DNA from: Thermocatellispora tengchongensis
Lineage (GTDB): Bacteria > Actinomycetota > Actinomycetes > Streptosporangiales > Streptosporangiaceae
DNA length: 64,000 nt
NCBI RefSeq assembly: GCF_014202315.1
Contig: NZ_JACHGN010000032.1
Coordinates: 1-64,000 of the forward strand
Reading direction: 5' to 3'
Below are positions 44,563 to 53,138 of the stretch, piece after piece. The position numbers and the translations under genes were made by a program. Under the pieces are notes generated by a model, which was given only the letters and a program-made list of their open reading frames with translations, had not been told where the DNA came from and ran no database searches. Position 1 is the stretch's first letter. Each line of letters opens with the position of its first letter.

Positions 44563-45749
44563 GCGCGCCCCCGGCCGACTCGCCCCGCGTACTGCTGTTC
44601 ACCGGCAAGGGCGGGGTGGGCAAGACCACCGTGGCCGCGGCGACCGCGACCCTCGCCGCCCGCGCGGGGCGCAAGACCCTGGTCGTGTCCACCGACACCG
44701 CCCACTCCCTGGCCGACGCGCTGGCCGTGCCGCCCTGCGCCGAGCCCGCCGAGGCCGCCCCCGGCCTGTACGCCCTTCAGGTGGACACCCAGAAGGCGAT
44801 GGAACGGCAGTGGGGCGAGCTGCGCGCGTACCTGCGCGGGCTGTTCGGCGAGCTGGGCCTGGACGAGATCACCTCCGAGGAGATCACGGTCCTCCCCGGC
44901 GCGGAGGAGCTGCTGGCCCTGCTCGAACTGCGCGAGCAGGCCGCGACCGGCCGCTGGGACGTCATCGTCGTGGACTGCGCGCCCACCGCCGAGACGCTGC
45001 GCCTGCTCGCCCTGCCCGAGGCCCTGGACTGGCACGTCGGCAGGCTGCTGCCCGTGGGCAGGCGGCTGCTGCGCGCCGTGGCGCCGGTGATCAAGCACGT
45101 CGCCGGGGTCACCGCGCCCGGCGACGACGTGGTCGGCGTGGGGGAGCGGCTGCACCGCGGCCTGATGGAGGTGCGCGAGCTGCTGGCCGGCGGCCACGCC
45201 TCGGTGCGGCTGGTGTTCACCCCCGAGGCCGTGGTGCTGGCCGAGGCCCGCCGCACCCTGACCTCGCTCAGCCTGTACGGCTACCGCGTGGACGCCGTCG
45301 TCGCCAACCGGGTCTTCCCCGGCGGCGACGCCGACCCGTGGCGCAGCCGGTGGGTCGCCGCCCAGGCCGCGCACATGCGCGAGGCCGCCGAGTCCTTCGC
45401 GCCGCTGCCCCTGCACGTGGTGCCCTACCTCGACCGCGAGCCGGTCGGCGTCGAGGCCCTGGCCGCCGTCGGCGAGAAGCTGTACTGCGGCGCCGACCCC
45501 TTCGCCCCGCCCGCCGTCGAGCCCCCGCTGACCATCACCGGCGACGGCGAGCTGATCCTCGCCCTCCCCCTGGCCGACAGGCACGAGGTGAACCTGGCGC
45601 GCAGGGGCGACGAACTGATCGTCACCGCGGGCGGCCACCGCCGCGTGCTGGCCCTCCCCGCGGCCCTGGCCCGGCGTCGCGTCCGCGACGCGGCACTCAC
45701 CGGCGGCCGCCTCCGGGTACGGTTCGAATCGGGAGGCCCAGATGAGTGA
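44559..45749 (+). CDS. ArsA/Get3-family ATPase
   Basis: 396 residues from GTG 44559 (GTGA overlap). Deviant Walker A GKGGVGKTT (16-24) with signature Lys, switch I-like VVSTDTAHSLADAL, switch II DCAPTAETLRLL, and a C-terminal alpha-crystallin-like segment (LTITGDGELILALPLADRHEVNLARRGDELIVTAGGHRRVLALP) as in actinobacterial and archaeal Get3-like proteins. No ArsB or metal-binding Cys is seen, so arsenite transport is unlikely; membrane-protein or lipid-linked client handling fits better. Coupled upstream to an SRPBCC protein and downstream (8-base overlap) to DUF5304. Confidence 0.9.
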   Translation: MSAPPADSPRVLLFTGKGGVGKTTVAAATATLAARAGRKTLVVSTDTAHSLADALAVPPCAEPAEAAPGLYALQVDTQKAMERQWGELRAYLRGLFGELGLDEITSEEITVLPGAEELLALLELREQAATGRWDVIVVDCAPTAETLRLLALPEALDWHVGRLLPVGRRLLRAVAPVIKHVAGVTAPGDDVVGVGERLHRGLMEVRELLAGGHASVRLVFTPEAVVLAEARRTLTSLSLYGYRVDAVVANRVFPGGDADPWRSRWVAAQAAHMREAAESFAPLPLHVVPYLDREPVGVEALAAVGEKLYCGADPFAPPAVEPPLTITGDGELILALPLADRHEVNLARRGDELIVTAGGHRRVLALPAALARRRVRDAALTGGRLRVRFESGGPDE

Positions 45750-46434
45750 GCACAGCGACAACGACCGCAACGACACCGGCGAGGCCGGTGCGCGCGACGA
45801 GCGCGCGCACCGCGTACCGGAGCCCGACCCCCACGATCGCGACCCGCGGGACCGTGAGCCCGGTGATCGCGACCCCCGTGACCCCGGCGACCCCGGCGAC
45901 GTCTGGGCGGAGGCGACCGCCGAGACCGGCGGCGGTTCCGCGAGTGGAACCGGCCGCCGCGGGCAGGAGCGGGAGACGGGGGAACGCCCCGACCCGTTCG
46001 GCGCGCTCGCCGGCGAGGCGATGCGGCTGCTGGAGTCCTTGCAGGACCGCGCGGCCCGCGAGGTCGGACGCGGCCTGATCAGGGGCGCCACCGGCGGTAT
46101 CGGCCACACCATCCGCAGCATGAGCGGCCAGGGCGGCCGGCGGCGCGACGTGTGGGAAGAGGCGGTTTCCGCGCCCGAGGACGAGGAGTACATCTGCCGT
46201 GCCTGCCCCGTGTGCCGGGTGATCGCGGCACAGCGCGAGGCCGGGCGCGCCTCCGGCCCCGCGGCCGAGGGCGGCGTGGCCGACCACCTCGTGGCCGCCG
46301 GAGGCGAGCTGTTCGCCGCCGTACGGCAGGCGATGGACGCGCTCTCGCGCCCGCCCGCGTCCCGCGAGGGCCGGGAGCCCCGAGAGCCCCGGGAGGATCG
46401 CCGCCCGGACGTGGAGCACATCGACCTGGGCTGA
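45742..46434 (+). CDS. DUF5304-like hypothetical protein
   Basis: 230 residues overlapping the ATPase gene by eight bases. The N-terminal 60 residues are a disordered acidic/basic run of DRDPRD-type repeats encoded by degenerate repeats. A conserved helix (PFGALAGEAMRLLESLQDRAAREV, about 85-108) follows, then a cysteine cluster ICRACPVCRVIAAQ (Cys152, Cys155, Cys158) suited to metal binding, and a C-terminal helix HLVAAGGELFAAVRQAMDALS. M. tuberculosis Rv2183c holds the same position (by memory). Probably a partner or client adaptor of the ATPase. Confidence 0.8.
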   Translation: MSEHSDNDRNDTGEAGARDERAHRVPEPDPHDRDPRDREPGDRDPRDPGDPGDVWAEATAETGGGSASGTGRRGQERETGERPDPFGALAGEAMRLLESLQDRAAREVGRGLIRGATGGIGHTIRSMSGQGGRRRDVWEEAVSAPEDEEYICRACPVCRVIAAQREAGRASGPAAEGGVADHLVAAGGELFAAVRQAMDALSRPPASREGREPREPREDRRPDVEHIDLG

Positions 46435-46463
46435 CAGCAGGCCCGGGAGGAAAGGTTGGGGAG

Positions 46464-47408
46464 ATGGCGCTGACCATCGGTGTCGACATCGGCGGTACCA
46501 AGGTGGCCGCGGGCGTGGTGGACGACGACGGCGAGATCGTCGAGCACATGCTGCGGCCCACCCCGGCGCGGGAACCCGACCAGGTGGCGGCGACCATCGC
46601 CGGCGTGGTTAAGGAGCTGGCCCACGGCCGCGAGATCGAGGCGGTGGGCCTCGGCGCGGCCGGGTTCGTGGACGAGACCCGCTCGCTGGTCCGCTTCGCC
46701 CCCAACCTCGCCTGGCGGGAGGAGCCGCTGCGCGAGAAGGTGGCCTCACTCGTCGGCCTGCCCGTCGTGGTGGAGAACGACGCCAACGCCATGGCGTGGG
46801 GCGAGGTCCGCTACGGCGCGGGCCGGGGCGAGAGCCACGTCGTGTGCATCACCCTCGGCACCGGCATCGGCGGCGGCATCGTCCTCGACGGCAACCTCTA
46901 CCGCGGCCGGTGGGGGATGGGCGCCGAGCTCGGCCACATGCAGGTCGTGCCCGAGGGCCGCCCGTGCGGGTGCGACCAGCGGGGCTGCTGGGAGCAGTAC
47001 GCCAGCGGGCGCGCGCTCGTGCGCGACGCCAGGGAGATCGCCACCGCCCACCCCGAGAGGGCGGCGCTGATGCTGGAGCTGGCCGGCGGCACCGTGGACG
47101 ACATCGAGGGCGAGGAGGTCACCGAGGCGGCGCGCAAGGGCGACCCGGCCGCGCTGGAGGCGTTCGGCCTGCTCGCCGACTGGCTCGGCCAGGGCATGGC
47201 CGACATGGCGGCGGTGCTCGACCCGGGCTGCTTCATCATCGGCGGCGGCGTCTCCCGGGCCGCCGACCTGTTCATCGAGCGCGCCCGCGAGACCTTCGTC
47301 CGCACCCTCACCGGCGGCGGGCACCGGCCGGTCGCCGACATCCGGCTCGCGGAGCTGGGGGCGTCCGCCGGCCTGGTGGGCGCCGCCGACCTGGCCCGCC
47401 TGCGCTGA
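46464..47408 (+). CDS. glk: ROK-family glucokinase
   Basis: 314 residues from ATG 46464, with GGGGAG immediately upstream. Phosphorylates glucose with ATP as the entry to glycolysis. Phosphate loop DIGGTK (8-13), catalytic Asp in VVENDANAMAWGE, and the ROK zinc signature CGCDQRGCWEQYASG with the ExGH-type GAELGHM before it. The same gene occupies this place in Streptomyces (glkA, SCO2126 by memory), where it also mediates carbon catabolite repression. Thirty bases from the DUF5304 gene, so probably co-transcribed. Confidence 0.92.
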   Translation: MALTIGVDIGGTKVAAGVVDDDGEIVEHMLRPTPAREPDQVAATIAGVVKELAHGREIEAVGLGAAGFVDETRSLVRFAPNLAWREEPLREKVASLVGLPVVVENDANAMAWGEVRYGAGRGESHVVCITLGTGIGGGIVLDGNLYRGRWGMGAELGHMQVVPEGRPCGCDQRGCWEQYASGRALVRDAREIATAHPERAALMLELAGGTVDDIEGEEVTEAARKGDPAALEAFGLLADWLGQGMADMAAVLDPGCFIIGGGVSRAADLFIERARETFVRTLTGGGHRPVADIRLAELGASAGLVGAADLARLR

Positions 47409-47447
47409 GCCCTGGCCGGTGCCGGGGGCGCCGATTACGCTTCGGGC

Positions 47448-48146
47448 ATGGCGGTCAGGGTCGCGACGTACAACGTGCGCTCGATGTACGACAGCGTGCC
47501 CGCGCTGACCAGGGTCATCCGCGGCCTGCGCGCCGACGTGCTGTGCGTGCAGGAGGCCCCCAGGTTCCTGTGCTGGCGGCGCAAGCGCCGCGCGCTGGCC
47601 CGCGCCGCCGGGATGACCGTCGCGGCGGGCGGGCGGCGCGGCGGCGTGGCGGTGTTCGCCGGGCCGCGGGCGCGCGTGCTGCACGCCGAGAACCACCTGC
47701 TGCGGTTCTACTTCCGCCTGGAGCGGCGGGCCGTGGCGGTCGCGGTCGTGGAGGTCGAGGGCGTGCGCCTGGCGGTCGGCTCCATCCACCTGGACCTGGA
47801 CGAGGCCGCCAGGTTCCACCACGCGGGCGAGGCCGTCGAGCTGGTGGAGCGGATCGCCGCGCGCCACGGCGCCGCCGCCGTGCTCGCGGGCGACGTCAAC
47901 GAGCAGGAGGACCGCGAGAGCTTCGGCTACATCGCCGGGCGGCTCGCCGACTGCTACCGGCACGCGCCCAGCCCCGGCGGCGACGGGATGACCTTCACCG
48001 CGCGCAGCCCCGGCAAGCGCATCGACGCGATCTTCGCCGGGCCGGGCCTGGCGGTGGTCGCGTGCGGCGGCTCCGACGCCTCCCGTGAGGATCTGGCCGC
48101 CGCCACCGATCATTTACCGGTGATCGCCGAGCTTGTGGCCTGCTGA
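47448..48146 (+). CDS. Endonuclease/exonuclease/phosphatase family protein
   Basis: 232 residues. The DNase I-like fold motifs are present: Asn9 in ATYNVRS, Glu36 in CVQEAP, His in GSIHLD, Asp-Asn in LAGDVNE, and DHLPV near the end. No signal peptide or membrane segment, so it acts in the cytoplasm. Substrate could be nucleic acid or a phospholipid/inositol phosphate; not distinguishable from sequence. Follows the glucokinase by 39 bases. Confidence 0.85.
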   Translation: MAVRVATYNVRSMYDSVPALTRVIRGLRADVLCVQEAPRFLCWRRKRRALARAAGMTVAAGGRRGGVAVFAGPRARVLHAENHLLRFYFRLERRAVAVAVVEVEGVRLAVGSIHLDLDEAARFHHAGEAVELVERIAARHGAAAVLAGDVNEQEDRESFGYIAGRLADCYRHAPSPGGDGMTFTARSPGKRIDAIFAGPGLAVVACGGSDASREDLAAATDHLPVIAELVAC

Positions 48147-48195
48147 AACACCGGTGTTGTGCTCATGTGGCAGATCCGCCCCGTACGATTCTGCT

Positions 48196-49359
48196 ATGAC
48201 CCGCCGCACCAAGCGGCGTGCGCTGGCGGTGTGCGCGGGAGTCGCGCTGTGCACCGGACCTATCGTCCCCGGCATGTCGGCCGCCCACGCCCACGCCGAT
48301 CCGACGCGCCCGCCCGCCATCGCCGAGGCGTGGCAGCAGTCGAGCAGCGTGGGCCTGCAGGGCGACGGCTCGCTGTCCGACGTGACCGGGCTGTCGGCGT
48401 CGAACATCTGGGCCGTGGGCCAGCAGGACATCTGGGACGTCTGGGAGAACCGCGGCGCGATCAGCCACTGGGACGGGCGTTCCTGGACCCAGATCGGCAT
48501 CCGCAACGACGACACCGGGGCCGGGCACCTGCGCTCGATCGCCGCCGCCTCCGCCACCGACCTGTGGGCGGTCGGCACGGCCCACGACAGCCTGCCCTAC
48601 GTCGCCCACGGCGACGGCTCCGCCTTCGACCGGGTCGGCGTGGACCAGCTCCGCGCCGGCGACTGGCTGGGCGGCGTGGCGGCGGTGCCGGGCAAGGTCG
48701 TCGCGGTGGGCAGCCGCGACCGCGCCCCGCTGGTCGTCACCCGCACCGGCGCGGCGTGGCAGGTCGAGCCGGTGCGCGTGACCGAGGGCACCCTGTACGG
48801 CGTGTCGGTCTCGGCCAAGGGCGACACCGGCTGGGCGGTCGGCGACAGCGAGGGCGAGCCGCTGGTCGTGCGGCTGTCCGAGGGCTCCTGGAAGCGCGTG
48901 TCGCTGCCCGAGATCCCCGGCGGCTACCTGCGCGACGTGCACCTCGACGGCGCCAAGAGGGCGCTGGCCATCGGCGGCGTCTACCACGGCTCCCGCAAGG
49001 TGAGCCCGCTGCTGCTGTCCTGGAACGGCAAGCGGTGGTCGCGGGTGCGGGTGCCCGACGGCGAGGCCAGCCTGTACGGCGTCACCGGCGACGGCAAGGG
49101 CCGGTTCTGGGTGTCGGGCTTCGACCCGCAGCGGCCCGGCGAGCCGTACCTGCTGCGCTACGACGGCAAGCACACCAAGATCATCCGAGGCGAGGCGGCG
49201 CGGGGCGGCGAGTCCAGCACGATGCGCCTGCAGGCGGTGACGTACGTGCCCGGCACCTCCACCGTGTGGGCGGTGGGCCACGTCGTGGACGCCGAGGACA
49301 AGTACACCGACGTCGTGGAGCGCTTCGGCCCCAAGGGCACCCGCTCCACGTCCTCCTGA
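48196..49359 (+). CDS. Secreted repeat protein, probable beta-propeller
   Basis: 387 residues from ATG 48196. Signal peptide (about 1-35) ends AHAHA-DP. The mature part has six or so repeats of about 50 residues built on a (W/V)AVG core: ASNIWAVGQQD, ATDLWAVGTAH, KVVAVGSRDR, TGWAVGDSEG, RALAIGGVYH, RFWVSGFD and TVWAVGHVV. This pattern, with small hydrophobic strands between, fits a WD-like or Kelch-like propeller on the cell surface. Its binding partner is unknown. No clear ribosome binding site. Confidence 0.75.
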   Translation: MTRRTKRRALAVCAGVALCTGPIVPGMSAAHAHADPTRPPAIAEAWQQSSSVGLQGDGSLSDVTGLSASNIWAVGQQDIWDVWENRGAISHWDGRSWTQIGIRNDDTGAGHLRSIAAASATDLWAVGTAHDSLPYVAHGDGSAFDRVGVDQLRAGDWLGGVAAVPGKVVAVGSRDRAPLVVTRTGAAWQVEPVRVTEGTLYGVSVSAKGDTGWAVGDSEGEPLVVRLSEGSWKRVSLPEIPGGYLRDVHLDGAKRALAIGGVYHGSRKVSPLLLSWNGKRWSRVRVPDGEASLYGVTGDGKGRFWVSGFDPQRPGEPYLLRYDGKHTKIIRGEAARGGESSTMRLQAVTYVPGTSTVWAVGHVVDAEDKYTDVVERFGPKGTRSTSS

Positions 49360-49434
49360 CGGCCCCCGGCGCGGGAGGGCGTCTCCTGACGGACCCTGGT
49401 GTGACGGACCTTGGCGGGCGAGGGCGCGCGGCGG

Positions 49435-50010
49435 CTACACCACCGCGCCGTCGTCCCACCCCGAGTCGTTCGGCGGCCCGTCGCCCATGCGCACGACCAG
49501 GGCCACGAACCCGCCGATGAACGCCGCCACCGCCGCGAACAGCGCCCACCCCTGCATGTGCCAGTCCAGCAGCGCGGCCAGCAGCAGGTAGGCGGGACCG
49601 CCGAACAGCGCCAGCCACGCGATCTTGGTCGAGGTGTCGGCCTTGGGCAGCGGAGGCGGCGGCGGGGGCACGTAGTGGTCGTCGTCGTCGGCCGCCTCGG
49701 CGTCGCGCGCCCGCTCGTCGCCGGCGAACGCGTCGTCGTCCTCGGGCGGGGCGTCGCGCCCGTCGCGCCCGTCGCGCCCGTCGCGCACACCGCGGCCGTC
49801 GTCGCCGAAGGGCGGCGCCTGGGCATCGTCGCCGAAGGGCGGCGCCTGGGCGTCGTCGTCGGGCCGCTTGACCACCCTGCGGGCGGGCTCGGCCGGGAGG
49901 TTCTCGCTGTCCGGCCATGGCTGATCGCCCGAGGCGGTCGTCTCGGCTGGCTCGTTGAAAGAGGCGACGATCTGACGCCAGACCTCGTCCTCGTCACTCT
50001 GGGGTGTCAC
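49435..50010 (-). CDS. Membrane protein with acidic repetitive cytoplasmic region
   Basis: 191 residues from GTG 50010. The first 120 residues are acidic and disordered, with a tandem DDAQAPPFG duplication, four RDG units and a polyproline PPPPPPLPK; two membrane helices follow (about 128-148 and 152-172). The repeats are exact at DNA level: a 27-bp unit duplicated at about 49798-49851 and a 9-bp CGTCGCGCC run at about 49757-49792. Function unknown; resembles actinobacterial secretion-linked or division-linked accessory proteins in layout only. Confidence 0.7.
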   Translation of the reverse strand: MTPQSDEDEVWRQIVASFNEPAETTASGDQPWPDSENLPAEPARRVVKRPDDDAQAPPFGDDAQAPPFGDDGRGVRDGRDGRDGRDAPPEDDDAFAGDERARDAEAADDDDHYVPPPPPPLPKADTSTKIAWLALFGGPAYLLLAALLDWHMQGWALFAAVAAFIGGFVALVVRMGDGPPNDSGWDDGAVV

Positions 50011-50077
50011 TTAGCTGGGCCTGTTGGTCATCGGCCGGTGCCTTTCCTCCCGGGACCGCGCATCCCCCGTCCGGCGA

Positions 50078-50842
50078 TCAGTCCCTCTGTAAGGGTACCG
50101 AGGCGTGCGTCCTGATGAACTCCAGGCTCCCCGCGAAGATCTGATCGGCATCATTGTCAAGGGTCGCGACATGGAAGCTGTTGGTCAACTCGACGACGGT
50201 GAGGTTGCCGCCGTTCAGCCGCTCGCGCAGGATGCGCACGCTGGTCGGCTTCACCACGTGGTCGTCGCGGCTGTGGTAGACGAGTATCGGCTGGGTGATC
50301 TTGTCCAGCTCGCCCTGGACCAGCGACCACAGCCGGGGCAGCGTGGCCGCGGCCTTGACCGGCGTACGCGAGTAGCCCAGCTCGGCCACGCCCTCCTTCT
50401 TGATGTCCCCGGCCACGCCGGGCACCGAGGCGACGAACAGCTTGAGCACCGGCGCCAGCGCCAGCAGCGGCACGTCGTTGGCGATCGACGGGTTGACCAC
50501 CACGATCCCGCGCACCGCGTCGCCGTGCACCTGGGCCAGCCGCAGCGCCATGCACCCGCCCAGCGACAGCCCGGCGACGAACACCTCGGCGCACCGGCCG
50601 CGCAGGTCGGCCAGGGCCTTGTCCAGCTCGGCGTACCAGTCCTGCCAGCGGGTGCGGGCCATCTCCCGCCAGGTCGTCCCGTGGCCGGGCAGCCGGGGCA
50701 GCACCACGCTCAGCCCCGCCGCGGCCAGCGCCTCGCCCCACGGGCGCAGCGACTGCGGCGTCCCGGTGAAGCCGTGGCACAGGAGCACGCCGACCTCCCC
50801 GCCGTCGTGGCGATAGGGCTCCGCGCCAGGAAGTACCGGCAT
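50078..50842 (-). CDS. Alpha/beta hydrolase, carboxylesterase/monoacylglycerol lipase-like
   Basis: 254 residues from ATG 50842, preceded on its strand by GGGAGGAGGAG. Oxyanion HGFTGTP (23-29), nucleophile Ser93 in GLSLGG, Asp194 in YHSRDDH and His224 in SFHVATLDND complete a catalytic triad. The Est30/carboxylesterase group hydrolyses short-chain or monoacyl esters. Divergent from a PlsC-type acyltransferase, so both may act on lipid esters. Confidence 0.9.
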   Translation of the reverse strand: MPVLPGAEPYRHDGGEVGVLLCHGFTGTPQSLRPWGEALAAAGLSVVLPRLPGHGTTWREMARTRWQDWYAELDKALADLRGRCAEVFVAGLSLGGCMALRLAQVHGDAVRGIVVVNPSIANDVPLLALAPVLKLFVASVPGVAGDIKKEGVAELGYSRTPVKAAATLPRLWSLVQGELDKITQPILVYHSRDDHVVKPTSVRILRERLNGGNLTVVELTNSFHVATLDNDADQIFAGSLEFIRTHASVPLQRD

Positions 50843-51040
50843 CGCACTCCTCCTCCCGCCGTCACCGCCGGCACGGCCCTCGGCCAACCGGCGGCACGCC
50901 CGATCGTCGCACGCGACCACAAGGGTTGGCGAGGGGGCGTGCCGGAGGAATCACTGGGTATATGCCCCGTTTGTCGCGTGCTGGATCAGCCCGGAAAATG
51001 GGAAGATAACGCTGGCTCCACAGACCGACGCCGAGAAGAG

Positions 51041-51757
51041 GTGCCCGAGTTGTTCTACTGGGTGGTCAAAGCCATCTTGGCGCCGCTGATCCACCTCTTC
51101 TTCCGGCCCTGGCAGGAGGGTGTGGAGAACATCCCGAGAGAGGGCCCGGTCATCCTCGCCGGCAACCACCTCTCCTTCGCCGACCACTTCATCGGCGCCC
51201 TGCACGTCCCCCGCAAGGTCATCTCCCTGGGCAAGGCCGAGTACTTCACCGGCCGCGGCATCAAGGGCCTGATCAGCCGGATCTTCTTCACCGGCGTCGG
51301 CACCGTCCCCATCGACCGCTCCGGCGGCAAGGCCAGCGAGGCCGCCCTGCGCACGGGCCTGCGCATCCTGCGCGGCGGCCACGTCCTGGGCATCTACCCC
51401 GAGGGCACCCGCTCCCCCGACGGCCGCCTCTACAAGGGCAAGACCGGTGTCGCCCGCCTCGCCCTCGAATCCCGCGCCCCCGTGATCCCCTGGGCCATGA
51501 TCGGCACCTTCGAGATGATGCCCCCCGGCCGCGTCTTCCCCCGCTTCGGCGTCCGCACCGGGGTCCGTTTCGGCAAGCCGCTCGACTTCTCCCGCTACTA
51601 CGGCATGGAGGACGACCGCCTGGTCCTGCGCGCGGTCACCGACGAGATCATGTACGCCCTGATGGAGCTGTCCGGTCAGGAGTACGTCGACAAGTACGCC
51701 GCCAGCGCCAAGGTCGAGATGATCAGAGCGGCCCGCGCCGGTTCCGGCGACGACTGA
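51041..51757 (+). CDS. PlsC-type lysophospholipid acyltransferase
   Basis: 238 residues from GTG 51041; TTG 51050 (giving MFYWVVKAIL) is equally plausible because GAAGAGG then has better spacing. Conserved blocks: NHLSFADHF (HX4D catalytic motif), GTVPIDRSGG and YPEGTRSPDGRLYKGKTG. Adds an acyl group to 1-acylglycerol-3-phosphate or a related acceptor such as phosphatidylinositol mannoside. The mycobacterial Rv2182c holds this place downstream of the Get3-like ATPase group. Divergent from the esterase. Confidence 0.9.
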   Translation: MPELFYWVVKAILAPLIHLFFRPWQEGVENIPREGPVILAGNHLSFADHFIGALHVPRKVISLGKAEYFTGRGIKGLISRIFFTGVGTVPIDRSGGKASEAALRTGLRILRGGHVLGIYPEGTRSPDGRLYKGKTGVARLALESRAPVIPWAMIGTFEMMPPGRVFPRFGVRTGVRFGKPLDFSRYYGMEDDRLVLRAVTDEIMYALMELSGQEYVDKYAASAKVEMIRAARAGSGDD

Positions 51758-51827
51758 CGGTCGATCTTTTCGTGATCTCCGCCTGCGAGGATTCCCGGGC
51801 CGCCTGACCGACACCGGGAGGACACTC

Positions 51828-52656
51828 GTGGCCCGACGATGGGGCGCCGTCATGGCGCTCGTGCTCGCGATCCCGCTCATGGCGGGCACGGGCACGGCGG
51901 CCCGCGCGGAGACGGCGGCCGAGGGGCCCGTGGCCGCGCTGAAGCGGGCCCTGGTCGAGGGGGAACGGCATCCGCTTCTCCGGCACCCACTCGTCCCGGT
52001 CGGTGGACACTCCCGCCTCGCAGTGGGTGACCAGCAGGGAGTTCGGGCGGGTGGCCTTCGGGCCGGGCCGGATCGCCGCCACCGACTGGACCTCCGAGTG
52101 GAAACCGGCGAAGAAGAGGACGACGCGCGTCCGGTGGCTCACCTTCCCCGGCGAGGTCTACGTCCACGGCCTGTTCGAAGAGACCGGTGAGTGGCTGCGC
52201 AGCGCGAGCACGGACCGGCCCCGGTTCACCGCCGGGCACATCGACGTGCTCGACCCCGCCGTCCTGAAGGCGGTGCTCGCCACCACCACGACCACGCGGC
52301 CGGTTCCGGGCGGCCTCACCCGCCACGACGGCGTGATCACCGTGGGCGCGCTGTACGAACTGGACCCCTCGCTGCGGCTCGGCATCGATCTGAAGCCGAA
52401 CCGCGCGGAGCGGAAGATCAAGATCGCCTGGAGGCTGTGGTTCGGGAAGGACCGGCTCGTCCGGCGCGTCCGCGCCACCTGGACCGAGCCGGTGGACCGG
52501 AAGATCCCGGACCAGTCCCATCGCGTGGACCTGAGGGTGACCGGCTGGGGCGGCAAGGTCGAGATCACCCGCCCTCCGGCGGACCTGGTGCGAGAGGCGG
52601 ACGAGAACGGAGTCGCGCCGCGGGAGCTCCCGGTCCCGCTGCATCCCGTCCGCTGA
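51828..52656 (+). pseudogene. Secreted protein interrupted by a +1 frameshift in a G5 run
   Basis: A GTG start at 51828 with GGGAGGA upstream encodes a signal peptide (MARRWGAVMALVLAIPLMAG, cleavage near ARA-ET) followed by AALKRALVEG, after which this frame turns into Arg/His nonsense. The continuation is in the next frame: dropping one G from the GGGGG at 51959-51963 joins VEG to NGIRFSGTHSS.. and then a 210-residue well-formed domain (to 52656, WVTSREFGRVAFGPGR..ITRPPADLVREADENG). The intact protein would be about 275 residues. Domain not recognised. The run could be a sequencing error, a true pseudogene, or a slippery phase-variable site. Confidence 0.7.
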
Positions 52657-53138
52657 CAGGCCGCCCGGGTCGCGCCTCACCGGGTGCCCGCCGGGGGCGT
52701 GGGGGAAAGTTCCGTAGATCGTGACATTTTCCGCCGAACATCCCGGCACAGGCGGGCATCTAACCCCCCGAGACCGCCCGCCAGGCGCCCGGTGATCGGA
52801 GGTGGAAGTGGACGTGACGTGGTCGCGCCCGCTTGGGATGCCGGGGTTGCCGCCCTGTGGCCGTGAGGTTCACGTGGCGCTCCCCACGGCGGCGGCTCTT
52901 GGAACGATCCGATCCGGAGTGAACCAGGGAGCACTCGTCGACGGCGGTGAGGCGACCGCCGTGACCCGGGTCCGGGCAGGGATCGACCACCTGGCGCCGT
53001 GCCGCGTCTCCGGCGACGGCCTTCCGCCCGCCCGGCGAGTGCGGCCCGCACCCGTCTCGCCGCAGGGCACCCCGGCCCCGTGCCGGCCCCACGCGGCGTG
53101 ACCCACGCCGTCCTCTCCCCATCTCCCCAAGGAGCACG
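52657..53138. other. Intergenic region upstream of the antiporter, no convincing gene
   Basis: 482 bases. One open frame (GTG 52808 to 53101) has a GGAGG five bases upstream but codes for a Pro/Arg/Gly mix with no family resemblance and weaker G/C preference at third positions than its neighbours, so I do not call it a gene. The stretch GTAGATCGTGACATTTTCCGC (about 52714-52734) is AT-richer and may hold promoter elements. Confidence 0.5.

Noticed and set aside
45716-45740. GGTTCGAATC, a tRNA T-loop-like sequence
   Set aside because: It lies inside the well-supported ArsA/Get3 coding region and no acceptor, anticodon or D-arm can be paired around it.
52808-53101. Open frame with a GGAGG upstream of the antiporter
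   Set aside because: Only the ribosome-binding-like sequence supports it; the product has no recognisable features and weak codon bias. Kept as a remark in the intergenic entry.
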